64,000 nucleotides of DNA from Takakia lepidozioides (taxonomy: Eukaryota > Streptophyta > Takakiopsida > Takakiales > Takakiaceae), in contig CM060733.1 of the NCBI GenBank assembly GCA_030704615.1, positions 1,054,001-1,118,000 of the forward strand, read 5' to 3'. The notes beneath the pieces were generated by a model, which had not been told where the DNA came from, did no database searches, and saw only the letters and a list, made by a program, of their open reading frames with translations. Each line of letters opens with the position of its first letter. Positions within the stretch are counted from its first letter, which is position 1. Positions 21,789 to 32,123 of this stretch are shown here, piece by piece. The position numbers and the translations under genes were made by a program.

Positions 21789-22402
21789 TCCATCTATACC
21801 GGATGGATTCTAAACAGTGTTTTCACTTGCCCTATAAAGTTTTTCTATCCATACCGGAAGGTTTACCTGGGTGGACACTAAAATACCTCTAAAAAGGGTC
21901 TATAATTTTTCATTCCTCTTTTATTGACTTTCATCTATACCAGATGAGTCACCAGAGAATGAGGAATTACCTTTGTAGGGGTTGTGACACTGGCATCCTA
22001 TCTATAATTTTTCCATACATGCCGGATGAAAAATACCAGGATATGAATTCGTTTTATTCCTCCTTTATGCCTTTCTTTCCGTACTGGATGAGGCTTTTCT
22101 TAGGGGATGATGAATTACCTGTTAGGATGAGAAACCGCTGCCTTGGATGATGTGTACTGCTTTTTCATCTTGCTGATGGACCTTTTCCAAATAGATGAAC
22201 CTATTTACTTTTTCATCTGAACCGGATGAAAAATGCAGCTTATGATGGCCTTGGAGAATTGTTTAATTACCCTTAATTATGGCTAATTAAGGAGTGAACC
22301 CTAACCCCTACCCTATAATCTATTGTTTAAACCTAGCTAACGGATGACATCCGTCGGGTTTTCGAGATAAAGGGTGTTGATTATTCATCCGCCACGGATG
22401 AA
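21789..22402. repeat. Cluster of TTTCATC / GATGAAA palindromes
   Basis: About eight related short palindromes in 610 bp: TCCATC/GATGGA at 21789-21807, a diverged one at 21844, TCATCT/AGATGA at 21931-21947, ATTTTTC/GAAAAAT at 22007-22034, one near 22071, TTTTTCATC/GATGAAAAA at 22209-22233 (perfect 9-bp arms, 7-nt loop), ACGGATG/CATCCGT at 22340-22354, and TTCATCC/GGATGAA at 22384-22402. Many share a TACCGGATG centre. Confidence 0.7.
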
Positions 22403-23519
22403 AAATCGGGCTGTGCCCTAGGGTGTCTCTCCCGCCGTCAGTTGCACTCCTCGTGCATCTGAGCTCTGCTGCTACCCTGTCTGCTGCTTCGTGCCCATGC
22501 CGGACGAGCTCCTAGGGATGCGCAATGGCGGCGTCTTGTCTCTTCTCACAGGCGGGAGACCCCGTTGTGATGGCATCGTCTCTTTCCCTCCTCTGGCTTT
22601 TATGTTTCGCAGCGGCGCTTGTGTGGGGAAGTATATATCTCTATCTCCCTTCTTAAACCTAGCATTTGTATGCTTCGCTTCTCCTTAGTTGTGCTGGAGG
22701 TGGCTTGCTGGTGGCGATGGCGCACAGTTACCTTCCCCAATCACTCAAGGTGATTTTGGTGTTTAGGGTTTCTTTTACTTCATGTCTTTCTCTCTTGTTT
22801 TTGAGGTTCTTAGTTGACATCGATGACAAGTGTAGGGGTCTATGATTCACTTGGGGTTCCACAATCCTCACTAACCCATTGGTTTTTGTGGAGGCTTGTG
22901 ATGGGACCAGGTGAGGATCCCTACTTGCTTTGAATTCTCTTGAGCTTGCAGATAAGGATGTGAGCAAAAGGAACATATTGCTGCTGCCTGCAGCCCCGAT
23001 TTCGGCCCGCTTGCTCCTGGTTTGACATGATGATGCTTGCTTTTGACTTATCTTTTACTACTGCTGATGGAGCATTTCGGCCTGGTAGCCTTGTCTCATG
23101 CAGCACAACATGTGAATCCTACCCTGTCTTGAATCTTTGACAGCTTTGCCTATGGATTTTTAGACTAGGTACTTTTTTTGGCCTTAAAAGAGGATTGATG
23201 GTGGAAGGGTAAAGGCATCAGTGGCTGTTAGGCTCTAAGGATGAGGAGGTCTGGTTTTTGTAAAAGAAGACAGCCTGATAAGGCAATGACAGGCCGTTTT
23301 CAGACCTGGATTTGTTGTGGAATGGAGCATAGTGAGGTTCTATTTGCAAAACATGGCATTAGCCTTCTGTGAAACAGTGATGGTAAGCTCTAAAGGACCA
23401 TGGCCAGTGATTAGTTACTTTATTTTGCCATATGAACAGCCACCTGCATTGTATGATTTATCTTGGCCAAGTGGGCTTGGTCTTGGGCACTCAAATTGTA
23501 TGTGTGTCCATATCTGGAT
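22403..23519. other. No gene recognised
   Basis: Mixed sequence with scattered short ORFs and no domain signature. It could be intron or UTR, but nothing in it supports a call. Confidence 0.35.
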
Positions 23520-24110
23520 GTTGTGACAGGGCAGGCCTTTCTTCCATGCCAAAATGCCTTACATGATGCATATCTTGGGGCAACTGTACATGATGTAGAA
23601 TGAAGTCGCAGTCAGTCTTGTCATGCCCAATGTGATCATTTGGTTGCATGTTTGGAGTCTGATTAACTACAGACTGGTCTAGCAAGATTCCTGTGTACAC
23701 AGGTCCTGAATCTATACAATGACAGGCTGTTTTTACCTACCCAGAAGGCCTTGCACGATGCACGCCTTGGGGTACTTACATTTGGCCAAATGTGAAGCTG
23801 CAGTATGGTTTGCCATGCCCAAGAAGTTTACTTGGTGGCATGCCCGAAGTGTAATTAATTGCAGGCTGGTCCTTCCAGTTGCCTGTGTGTACATTCCCTG
23901 AATGTGTTGTAGGGCAGGCTGTTCTTACCTACCTTGCATAATGCTTGTCTTGGATCACTTCAAGGTACCTGTGTATACATATCTTGGATCTGTAATGTGG
24001 CAAGAAGTTCTTATATGCCCAAGATATCTTGCATGATGCATATCTTATGGATAACTATGGATGATATAATCTGAGGCTGCAATCTGACTTATATTGTGCA
24101 AGAGGGTCAC
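23520..24110. repeat. Degenerate tandem repeat, about 190 bp x 3
   Basis: Three diverged units start near 23520, 23715 and 23910. Shared phrases are GGGCAGGC or GACAGGCTG, CTTTCTTCC or TTACCTACC, GCATGATGCATATCTTGG-like, CTGATTAA or GTAATTAA and CCTGTGTACAC or CCTGTGTGTAC. Confidence 0.65.
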
Positions 24111-24325
24111 TTGGGTACATGACAGGAATCTGATTATGAATATACCCCGCCCTCCCACCCTGTTTTATCATGACTAAACGGGTGTCGTCACTTGGTGTGC
24201 TATGACAAGACTGGAAGTGTTAGATGGTGCCCTGTCATGGGCTGTTTATGTCTTTAATTGACATTGACCCTAGTAGCGTCTTGTCCATGTCTTGACATGA
24301 CATGAATATCTTCCCTCTCCCTCTC

Positions 24326-24895
24326 CCTCTCCAACTCTGAGGTTAAGAAAACCATGCTTTGTCGCATTATTAGACCTGCCTTGGAGTACGGATCTGCAAT
24401 ATGGGTTGATAAATCTGACTTAGAGGCTGTAGTGTCCAAAGCCATGTCTGTTGCCATGAGATTGTCTGATGAAAATGAAGTTAGACAGAAAACTTCCCTG
24501 AACTTGTTTCAAGTCAGTGACATGGGGGAGGACATCTTGGATGACCTCAAGGGTCTACCCACTCTCGGCACTAGATTGAAATTTAAACTCAGGGCAGGAA
24601 GCCTACCTTTGAACAGCAAACAGAAGCAGAGAGGAAAGGGAGAGTGCAATTGCCCGTTGTGTGGGCAATCTAAAGAAAGTACTCATTTTCTGATACACTG
24701 TCCGGGGTTCTCTCACCAAGGAGACGCTCTCTTCAAATCTATCAAAGGATACCAACTTTGAAAATTTCAAGGCTGAGCCAAAAGCCCAGGCCCTCCTGAG
24801 GCCTAGTTATTGGGCAAATCACACACAGCAGATTGATGCTTGTGTGGAGGGATTTCTAGAGGATATCGCATACTCGCAAACCGCTGAAAGTCCGC
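24326..24895 (+). repeat. LINE 3'-end fragment, copy D (plus strand)
   Basis: Plus-strand ORF 24354-24761: LCRIIRPALEYGSAIW (end of the LINE RT domain), MRLSDENEVRQKTSL, then ECNCPLCGQSKESTHFLIHC. It is inverted relative to copies A-C and extends further 5' than they do. Frame is lost near 24750, so it is not intact. Confidence 0.85.
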
Positions 24896-25611
24896 GGGCA
24901 AAAACTTTCTGCTGCATGAAACTCTGCTCATGTGGTTCCACTCTATAACTAGATGGCTCCACATCAACCCTAGATGATATCTCATGGACAAGATTGTGTT
25001 CCACAAATCTATCTTTAGCATCGTGCAAGTTCCAGTTCCACCGGTTTCATGTTTCATGCTCCCGCCCTACGGGTGGAAGTTTTGCTTCAAAATGCCCTGA
25101 AAAATACAAAGAAAAATCTGGAGTATGTTTTTTACGTGGGAACTAAACTTAAGAAAAGGGTTTAGCTACGAAGCAACAATTGTTTTCTTAGAGAGCTTTG
25201 AAAGAGTTTCGTAGTTTGCGGTGTGAGAGAGACGCTACAACAGCTATGGCATTGGTCTTGCTGCCGTTCAACCACTAGCAATCGTTGTTCAGCTCGTGAG
25301 TATGAAAGGCACTCCCAGATTGGGTGTTGGTAGAACGTGAGCACACTTGTGCGCACAGCTCAAGTGAGCACAAGAGGGTACCCATGTTTCCATGGAAATA
25401 GAATACACGTGAATAGGAATATGGTTCATACACGCGAACAAGCACCCCTACTGTATATCTACCAGCTCCAAGTCCCAAATATTTACAGCTTTGGTATCCT
25501 ACAAATAGAAACACATCAGGAAAAAACAAAATCACAATAACCAACACCACCCAAAACACTCAAATACCAAACAATAATTGAACAATTTAATATAATGAGG
25601 CAAACAACGGG
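24896..25611. other. No gene recognised
   Basis: Short ORFs only; no domain or repeat family identified. Confidence 0.35.
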
Positions 25612-25850
25612 TTTCGTCAACGAAATAAATCAAGGTATCGGGTTTCGCCAGCGAAATAAATCAAGGTATCGGATTTCACTAGCGAAATTTCAAGGTATCG
25701 TTGCATATGTCATTATCCAATGGTTTCGTGGACGAAACAAAATGAGTTGTGTTTGGTTTTGCATATAAGGGACAACGTGAGGCTGTTTTATTTCGCTAAC
25801 AAATTGTTACGTGCTTATTGCGGTAGGTCATTACCCATGCTTTCATGGGC
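25612..25850. repeat. Cluster of TTTCG / CGAAA palindromes
   Basis: TTTCGTCAACGAAA (25612), TTTCGCCAGCGAAA (about 25643) and TTTCACTAGCGAAA (about 25675) recur with a period of about 31 bp, separated by TAAATCAAGGTATCGG. More distant relatives follow (TTTCGTGGACGAAAC near 25722, TTTCATGGGCGAAAC near 25840). Confidence 0.75.
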
Positions 25851-26359
25851 GAAACAAAAATGAATTGTGTCTAGTTTCACATATTAGTGATTGCTATGAG
25901 CGTCAACATCACATGATTAAATATGCAACTATTAATCAACGAAAATTATTGATGGAGATTGCACTCAAAAGGAAAACCCTTATGCCCCAACTTCGTGTGG
26001 CTTATGCTCACATGAGCAGAAATTTCCAAATGTTTCGCATTTCGTTTGACATGAGCACGTTTTAGTTTCGCTTAAGTACTTTTCCAAGAATATTCTTGGA
26101 ATTTGCGGCATATCCTCTTCTGCTCACGTGAGCAGGCGCACTGAGGCATGAGCCTACGCACATGCTACCCAACCTCCCCAAATGTAATGCAAAGCAATCC
26201 CTCAAGCTGAACATCGGTCATCCAAACGTCACCTAATCTTTTACTAGAGTGTTCATCGCCCTCGTCTTCATCTTGTATTCATCGTGAGTGCCTATAGGCT
26301 CTGTGCTTATACCACCCGACTTACGCCACGTGTTTTTGGGTTTTAGGATGGGACTCCCG
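25851..26359. other. No gene recognised
   Basis: A/T-rich sequence leading into the GC-rich island. Nothing supports a coding or RNA feature. Confidence 0.35.
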
Positions 26360-27000
26360 GGCAGGAAAAAAAAGGGGATGCGACGCCGCGCCGACGCCCC
26401 CACCAATGCCGTCGGCTGGAGGGCCGCGACGGCGAGACGTCGCTCGAAGGAGGCCCCTGCCATCGGCGCGGACGGCCTGAAAAGCGACGTCCGGTAATCG
26501 CGGGAGTTGGGGCGGGGGCTCGCGACCCCCATACGTCGCATTTTGGCGACGCCCATGCGACTGCCGAGCAACGGCCGGGCGTCGCAAATTTTGCGCCTGC
26601 CCCCTGCCTGGAATGGGCGTTTTCCCGACGCTGCGGCGTGGCTCGGGCGTCGCAAAGGCCCCCTTTTCCTGCCAAACGACTATTGGGCGTGGCAAAAAAA
26701 AAACAGCAGGAGCAGGAGTCGGGCTCCGCCACGCTCGGGCATGGGTTTTCGCAACACTCTGGCGTTATTTTTTTTAAAATATTTAATCAAAAAAGAAAGA
26801 CGTGGCGCAGGCAGGGTGACGAGCTCCACGACGCCAGGGCATCGCGGCTTGCGACCCCCGGACCAAAAAAACACGTCGCAGGGGGTGTTGGGCGTTGCCG
26901 CCTGCAAATGGGTTTTGCGATGCCCGACCGTCGTGACTTGCGACGCCCGCCCAAAAAGCACGTCGTCATTGGCGACGTCCTACAGTCGCGAGGGTAGCAT
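26360..27000. repeat. GC-rich GCGACG island
   Basis: Dense GCGACG / CGTCGC motifs in both orientations (GATGCGACGCCGCGCC, GCGACGGCGAGACGTCGC, GGGCGTCGCAAA, TTGCGACGCCCG). It is the same type as the CACTA subterminal blocks at 10.98 and 18.3 kb, so it may be the remnant of another CACTA end, but no CACTA terminus or transposase was found beside it. It ends at a G-run (27003-27014). The long ORFs here are repeat translations. Confidence 0.6.
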
Positions 27001-27554
27001 GGTGGGGGGGGGGGGTTAGGGGTTGATTTTGGGGATGAATTGGGGGTGGTTTTTTGTTTTTTGCCTGGTTTTGTTTTTGGGGATGGGAGACCTTACTGTT
27101 CCTTTTCTCTGATTTAGCAGGTACACAATTGAGCAAGCATGAATCAAGGGTGAGGACGGTGCGACACATGAATAAGATGGAAGATGGAAAGATGGAAATA
27201 TATTTTCAGGAAATGAGCTGAAAAGCTCACAAGGGTTCAATAGGCTGACCCTGGGACCTACATGGACTAGGACTAGTCATCCTCATCCTCATCCTCAGTG
27301 GAGGTGTCATGGTTTTGTTTGTGATTAGTTAAAAATAGTTATTTCTAGCTAAATAGGAAATTATATATTTTAACTAATTCTGGACTTTTGTTTGGTCCAG
27401 AAATAATACAAGATATATGAATAATTATAATCTATAATAGAAATAAAGAGATATATCTATAATTATTTGACTATTTGTGCACTATATAACAACAAATTAT
27501 GTAATCATCCACACATTCTACGCAAAAATACAAGTATGTATTGTGGTCTTAGAT

Positions 27555-27580
27555 GAACATCCACTGCCAAGTTGACGTTC
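27555..27580. promoter_or_regulatory. 24-26-bp palindrome, copy 1
   Basis: GAACATCCACTGCC then AAGTTGACGTTC, a diverged copy of the cluster palindrome. On the plus strand it ends 10 nt before ATG 27591. Confidence 0.6.
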
Positions 27581-27590
27581 ATTAAAAGGA

Positions 27591-27776
27591 ATGGGAAGAT
27601 GCAATGAATCAAACAATGATGAGAGCTCCGATATCCAAAATGACATACAGAAACAAACATGGAATAATGGCAGAACCAAATATGAAACAATGATGGCATG
27701 TGATGAAGAGGACAACATGGAAAAACGAGTCTGTCGGGACCTGATTGATGATATGAAACATTCATATTTTATTTGA
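27591..27776 (+). CDS. Small acidic ORF directly after palindrome copy 1
   Basis: Sixty-one codons from a true ATG. The product is hydrophilic and rich in Asn, Asp, Glu and Met (starting MGRCNESNNDE, ending DLIDDMKHSYFI). No domain is recognised. It is called only because its ATG lies 10 nt after a cluster palindrome, the same spacing as for its better supported neighbours, and because a second degenerate palindrome (27814-27836) follows its stop. It could equally be chance, or the first exon of a longer transcript. Confidence 0.35.
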   Translation: MGRCNESNNDESSDIQNDIQKQTWNNGRTKYETMMACDEEDNMEKRVCRDLIDDMKHSYFI

Positions 27777-27813
27777 GATTATATTATTCAAGGCGATGGA
27801 CCAACAGAAAAAT

Positions 27814-27836
27814 GAACGTCAATTGTCCATCCGTTC
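27814..27836. promoter_or_regulatory. Degenerate palindrome copy
   Basis: GAACGTCAATTG then TCCATCCGTTC keeps only the outer GAACG/CGTTC arms. It lies 38 nt after the plus-strand ORF and 60 nt beyond the 3' end of the minus-strand FCP1-like gene. Confidence 0.35.
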
Positions 27837-27895
27837 ATGGACTTAATGCCATACAAGCCATTGATTCTGAAGGCATAGAACCGTTACGGCTTATA

Positions 27896-29022
27896 CTAAC
27901 TCATTAATAATACTGAGCCTCCTCCCAAACGGATCGCAGTCAAGGCATGTGTCCGAAGACGCCTCCGGTTACCACAACCACTTGCAACGGTCTCCGCTCC
28001 AGAGGACACGGAGATACTTTCAGGAAGGGGAAACCGGCTGACATTGTCATCTGAAATGTTACTGCCAACTCTACTTGATGCCCTTGAAGCCTCCCGGCAT
28101 GCCCGCCATTCTTCCCAATCACGCAGCTCTTGTTCCTCTTTTAGAATTCGTTCCTTGAATGTAACTGGGGAGAGGCGATGGAAATGACAAATGTTAGGCC
28201 CAAAGTCGAAGTTTTGCATATGGATATGTTGAGGTAAGAGTGCAAATGCAGCTGCAAAAGAATTGGAAAATCAAATTATGAACAAACAAGATAAGAGTGG
28301 GATCCACGTGCCTACCAAGGTAATCAGGTTCCTTTTGTTGTGGGATCCAAATACGAGGATCAAGATATCTTCCATACCAAGCCCAGCAAGCATGGTCTCG
28401 ACCAATAGGCTTATGAGAACACTTTGCTCGCTAATGTAATCAACGACTGTTGAAGCTCTAGCCATCTCCGATATATATGGCCACACTGCTTTTGTCATAT
28501 CATCCCGGTCATGCAATCCGTTTGGTGAAGGCTTGAATGAGAAAGGGAAGAATCCAGTATTTTGTGGGTTTCGCAGGCCTTTTGATGGCTCATCATCTAC
28601 AAGAAGTATTTGCCCCTGCGTAGCAAATGGTCTACCAGGGTACCTGACAATAACACTTCGAATATCCTTCACGAGATATTTCATCCCGGGCCTGATATAA
28701 CCGGTGGTATCCTTCCAATCCTCAGCAGACCATATGAAGCAAAACTTTTTCGCTATTTTCGTGGGGACGAAGCTCTCCAACATCCTACAAAGAACACCTC
28801 TATCAGCACATGACCAAATGGCCACGTGAAAATGCTTCAATGCAAGGTCCAAAAACTCCAAGACTCCAGGCCGAGGAACCACAAACGGTCTGTCAGGAAC
28901 TTGAAGTGTCACATTCTTGAAACGAAATTTCTCCTTAAACAGTTCACCGCCGGTTGGGGGTGGCCGATAGCAGAGGAGTCCGTTGACACTCAAAATTAAT
29001 AACATCTGTTTCCTCTTCCCCG
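27896..29022 (-). pseudogene. FCP1/NIF-like HAD-fold protein 1 (nucleophile lost)
   Basis: The exon 29022-28302 starts after an AG acceptor and reads GKRKQMLLILSVNGLLCYR, then RPFVVPRPGVLEFLDLAL, HVAIWSCADRG, KKFCFIWSAEDWKDT and ILLVDDEPSKGLRNPQNTG. These are the blocks of the FCP1/NLI-interacting-factor (CTD phosphatase-like) fold. The catalytic DxDx(T/V) is SVNG here: both Asp are gone, while the later acidic pair (VDD) stays. Plant relatives with DLNG exist, so only the first change is unusual. Near 28418-28440 the frame shifts: PIGRDHACWAWYGRYLDPRIW then joins, through a GTAGGC...TTTTGCAG intron (about 28301-28246), the last exon (LPQHIHMQNFDFGPN ... stop 27896) in frame. The shift and the missing nucleophile suggest a pseudoenzyme or decayed gene. 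Confidence 0.65.
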
Positions 29023-29228
29023 CTGTTGCATGTAAAAGATGAGAGACAAAGTTATCATGAGCAGGTTAATCACACACTGACATTAGTGTTTCTGCAATGA
29101 AAATACCCATGGCCTAGAATGATTGAGTGTATGGAAGATCTAGACGATTGTGCATAAAATGGTAAAATCTTGTACAATGTTGTGGGCTTGGAATGTTTCA
29201 AGAGGAGGGTTAATATTGCTAAGAAGAG

Positions 29229-29254
29229 GAACGTCGACTGCCAAGTGGAGGTTC
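29229..29254. promoter_or_regulatory. Palindrome copy 2
   Basis: GAACGTCGACTGCC then AAGTGGAGGTTC. It lies between the unrecognised gene at 29253-30506 and FCP1-like gene 1. No ATG within 25 nt on either strand opens a convincing ORF. Confidence 0.7.
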
Positions 29255-30506
29255 AAGAAAGTACCTTGTACGGAGGGAAATTGATGAAGGTATCGTGCTG
29301 CATCCCCGCATGTTGAGAAAAGATGGAGTTAATTAGTGCATAACCAAACGAACAGAAAAGAGAAGAAAGTGGAGAAATGATATCGAATAGTACCGATGTC
29401 GCCTTATTGGAAAGTCTCGCTGGCGGACTTGGCATCCCAATGGACGTGTTTTGACGAGACCCCGGTATGTCCGAGGTATTCATTTTCTTCCTCGAGTCTG
29501 CTTTGTCTCTGACGAAGGACTTCTCTCCGGTGGAACCGATTTGTAGAAGAGATGGAAATGGTTTGGGGGCCTATTCCGCTTCCTCGGTGAAGAACATTGC
29601 GCCAACATTGCAGGGTCGGGAAGCCCAAAAGTTGCAATTGAAGTTTCGTCCTTGTCCTCGCCGAAAGGGTTTCGGAGAAGGGGAACGGAATGGAAATTGT
29701 CCCTTGAGCACTCCACATCCTGAATGGAATTCACACGTAACGAAGGGATTACCTCGGAACAGATTTCCAATGAAGACGTCGTTTGACAGGAAGGTCACAA
29801 TCCGCAGATTTTCTGGCCTGGAGTAAAACAAGAACATCAGACCCAGTACTAAGGAAAACAAAAGGACGAGTTAGAATTCAGATATAAGTAATTTTACCTG
29901 ACTCCTTCTGATTTGGGATGTCCAACCTTCGTGCTGGGGAGAGAAGGAGGGAAGAGAGGCAACATTGTGCTGCGGAGCCGCAGCCTCAGCCGCGTCCTCA
30001 ACGGATGACATTCTCGAGGTAGATTTCACACCTTTGACACTTAACATGGAGGGTGAGGATTGTAGAGTGAGGTCCACGAAATCCCCTGCACATTTGTCAA
30101 GTTGTCTTCCATCTTCGACATTCAATCCTAAACAATCATGCGACAGAACATCCTTTTCAGGAATGGACTGAAGAAGGGGGTCGTGCAATTGAAGGGAAGC
30201 CAAGTGCCTGGATGATGCTTCATCGTCGATGACAGAAATCTCAACAGTAGTGTGAATGTTGTCCCTCTGTAGACGAAGTTCTGATATGGAGGATTCTAAT
30301 GGAGGTCTCGACAAGAAGTTGGCATCAGCAGCATCGCCATGAACGTGCAGAAACGAACTTACAAGGTCAATGTACAGACACGAGATAACCTCCACTACAC
30401 AGTGGAGGTTGTCGGATTTGACCCCCGAGACGAGTTTCAGAGAAGGCCTGTATCTCAGAGGATCGGGATGGTATGGGGTGGAGAAACGCTTGGATGAGAC
30501 TAGGAA
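29253..30506 (-). CDS. Unrecognised multi-exon gene
   Basis: After an acceptor-like TTTCCTAG at about 30507 the minus strand is open: RFSTPYHPDPLRYRPSLKLV, DNLHCVVEVISCLYIDL, ISELRLQRDNIHTTVEISV, HDPLLQSIPEKDVLSHDCL, KGVKSTSRMSSVEDAAEA, up to a good donor (AGTCAG, then GTAAAATT, about 29898). Further exon-like stretches in changing frames continue to 29253 (for example SIATFGLPDPAMLAQCSSP and SPSSETKQTRGRK). Palindrome copy 3 (30387-30410) lies within the open frame, so it may be coding here. No domain is recognised; composition suggests a soluble, acidic protein. Exon limits are uncertain. Confidence 0.4.
30387..30410. promoter_or_regulatory. Palindrome copy 3
   Basis: AACCTCCACTA, CA, CAGTGGAGGTT: nearly perfect 11-bp arms. 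It lies in the 5' part of the unrecognised minus-strand gene, possibly in coding sequence. Confidence 0.85.
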
Positions 30507-30646
30507 ATAGCAAACAATTCCATGTCAATTCAGATTGAAAAGGAAATCATGGTACACAACAGTTTTTCTAGAAAAACAATACAACCTATAAAAAAACCAA
30601 TAAAAAATAAACATTGAATCACAGACGTGGTTGATCAATAAAATCT

Positions 30647-31441
30647 TTATTTTGAAGCATCATATCGGAGATTCCCGTAATTAGAATCATCAACATAATC
30701 CAAGAGAGGCTTAAACTTGCGATCGGTGGAAACATTCTGACAAGGCTTAAGTCCTATCATCTTTTTCCTGAGATAACTAGAAACGGTGTGAGATTTCTTC
30801 ATTTCAAGCAAATATTTCTGAAGAACCTTCTGGAGATAGCAAGAGTCCGTCTCAACGGATTCAAACGATTTTAGAATCAGGCAGGATTCAGGCGGGTTCA
30901 ACACACACTTAATAGCTGAATCGTCAATAAGTAGAGTGCTACTCAGGTTGTACTGACCACCAAATCTTTGCCAGACCGTCATCAATGGCTTCAAGAACAG
31001 ACTCGGTGGGTTGTATCCTGATATAAATTGAGGGTGGACATAAGTAGGATAGGAGATACAATCTTCTTGAGACATAACGAATGCCGGCTGAGGAAGACCC
31101 CGAAGCATAAAGTCCAGTATAGGTTGCAAGTTCTTGTACATCATGCAGCTCCATATACCTAGACGGAAATGTTTGTTCAACTCTGTCCACATCTCACGAT
31201 ATTTTTCCCGCCTATAGACAAGTCGAAATCCAACAAGAGCTGGTATCATGTAGTCTGTCTCGGACATTCGGGGGACACACTAGCTCTTCTGGTGCTTCAC
31301 TACTTTGCTCAAAACTCCATTCAGGTCAAAAATTATCAAGCGCAATCCTTTCGCAACTGGAGAAACTGGTGCTGCAATCTGTGAGAAATTCATACATCCA
31401 CTCAGGTGGTAATCAAGATAAACCAAGGACAGGATTGACAT
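30647..31441 (-). pseudogene. FCP1/NIF-like HAD-fold protein 2
   Basis: ATG 31441-31439 lies 7 nt after a cluster palindrome. The frame runs MSILSLVYLDYHLSG, then VAKGLRLIIFDLNGVLSKVV (HAD motif I: DLNG, nucleophile Asp present, second Asp replaced by Asn as in a known plant NIF-like family). It meets TAG at 31281-31279 and continues in the same frame: CVPRMSETDYMIPALVGFRL, HFRLGIWSCMMYKNLQPIL, QEDCISYPTYVHPQFI, STLLIDDSAIKCVLNPPES, then a stop at 30647. All blocks of the FCP1/SCP fold are present. Apart from the one TAG it is a complete, apparently single-exon gene of about 264 codons. Such proteins act on, or bind, phosphorylated targets such as the RNA polymerase II tail; activity with DLNG is doubtful. 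Confidence 0.7.
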
Positions 31442-31448
31442 TGGGAGC

Positions 31449-31472
31449 AACGTCCACTGGACAGTCGAGGTT
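31449..31472. promoter_or_regulatory. Palindrome copy 4
   Basis: AACGTCCACTG, GA, CAGTCGAGGTT (compensating changes in both arms). On the minus strand it ends 7 nt before the ATG of FCP1-like gene 2. Confidence 0.8.
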
Positions 31473-31675
31473 CATGAAAATCTAGAGCAGCCATCTACGT
31501 TTCAAACTATTCCAATGAAGCGTCAGGAAATTTTTGTTTTCTAAGATAAACCTGCCACTGCAAATCCCATAGCAAGAGGCATTTGACCTTTGGGTCATTA
31601 TACGGTGGACATCCTATGGATTTTTCCACGTTGAACGTTCCAAAAGTAGACCTCAAAATGCTTAAGGACCCATTT

Positions 31676-32094
31676 TCAGGAAGTCATCCAACCCATTTCG
31701 GACTGCAAGCTTGAATTTTCCAGCGCACACACAAGGATGGGTTGCGGGAGGGGATCTCCGGTCATCTCGGATGTAACCTCACCAAGGTAACCGACGTCAA
31801 GAACCAGGACGTAGTATCCTGGTCGAGTTCCTTTTGGTCCCTCAGAGAGGCGATACCAATCCTGTGGGTTCACAGATTTGTGATAGTCGATTGGAGGGTG
31901 AATCATATCATCCTGTGGAATAACAGAACAATTAATTAATTTTGAAAACTAGAAGAAGGACAAAAAAGAACATAGCTAAGATGGTTATGAGGTGTATACC
32001 CGTTTCGGGGAGGGGTTCCGAATTTGCTGATGTTGCTACTCGCTCTCTTTTCCTTCGCGGTGAGCAACGACCATCTCTGGCTCATCTCCTCCAT
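31676..32094 (-). CDS. Small unrecognised gene after palindrome copy 5
   Basis: ATG 32094-32092 lies 5 nt after the palindrome and opens EEMSQRWSLLTAKEKRASSN and FGTPPRNGYTP. After an intron ending TATTCCACAG (about 31907) the second exon reads DYHKSVNPQDWYRLSEGP, GYYVLVLDVGYLGEVTSEM and LVCALENSSLQSEMGW, then stop at 31676. The exact donor is not resolved (GTATAC after CGAAACGG, or GTTCTT after AGCTAT). No domain is recognised. The upstream frame across the palindrome is also open on this strand, so the palindrome could alternatively be coding. Confidence 0.4.
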
Positions 32095-32099
32095 CTCGC

Positions 32100-32123
32100 A
32101 ACGTCGACTGGGCAGTGGAGGTT
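32100..32123. promoter_or_regulatory. Palindrome copy 5
   Basis: AACGTCGACTG, GG, CAGTGGAGGTT. On the minus strand it ends 5 nt before ATG 32094. Confidence 0.8.

Noticed and set aside
26233-27019. Overlapping Arg/Gly/Pro-rich ORFs in all frames
   Set aside because: Several frames are open at once because of the GC-rich repeat; no frame shows a domain.
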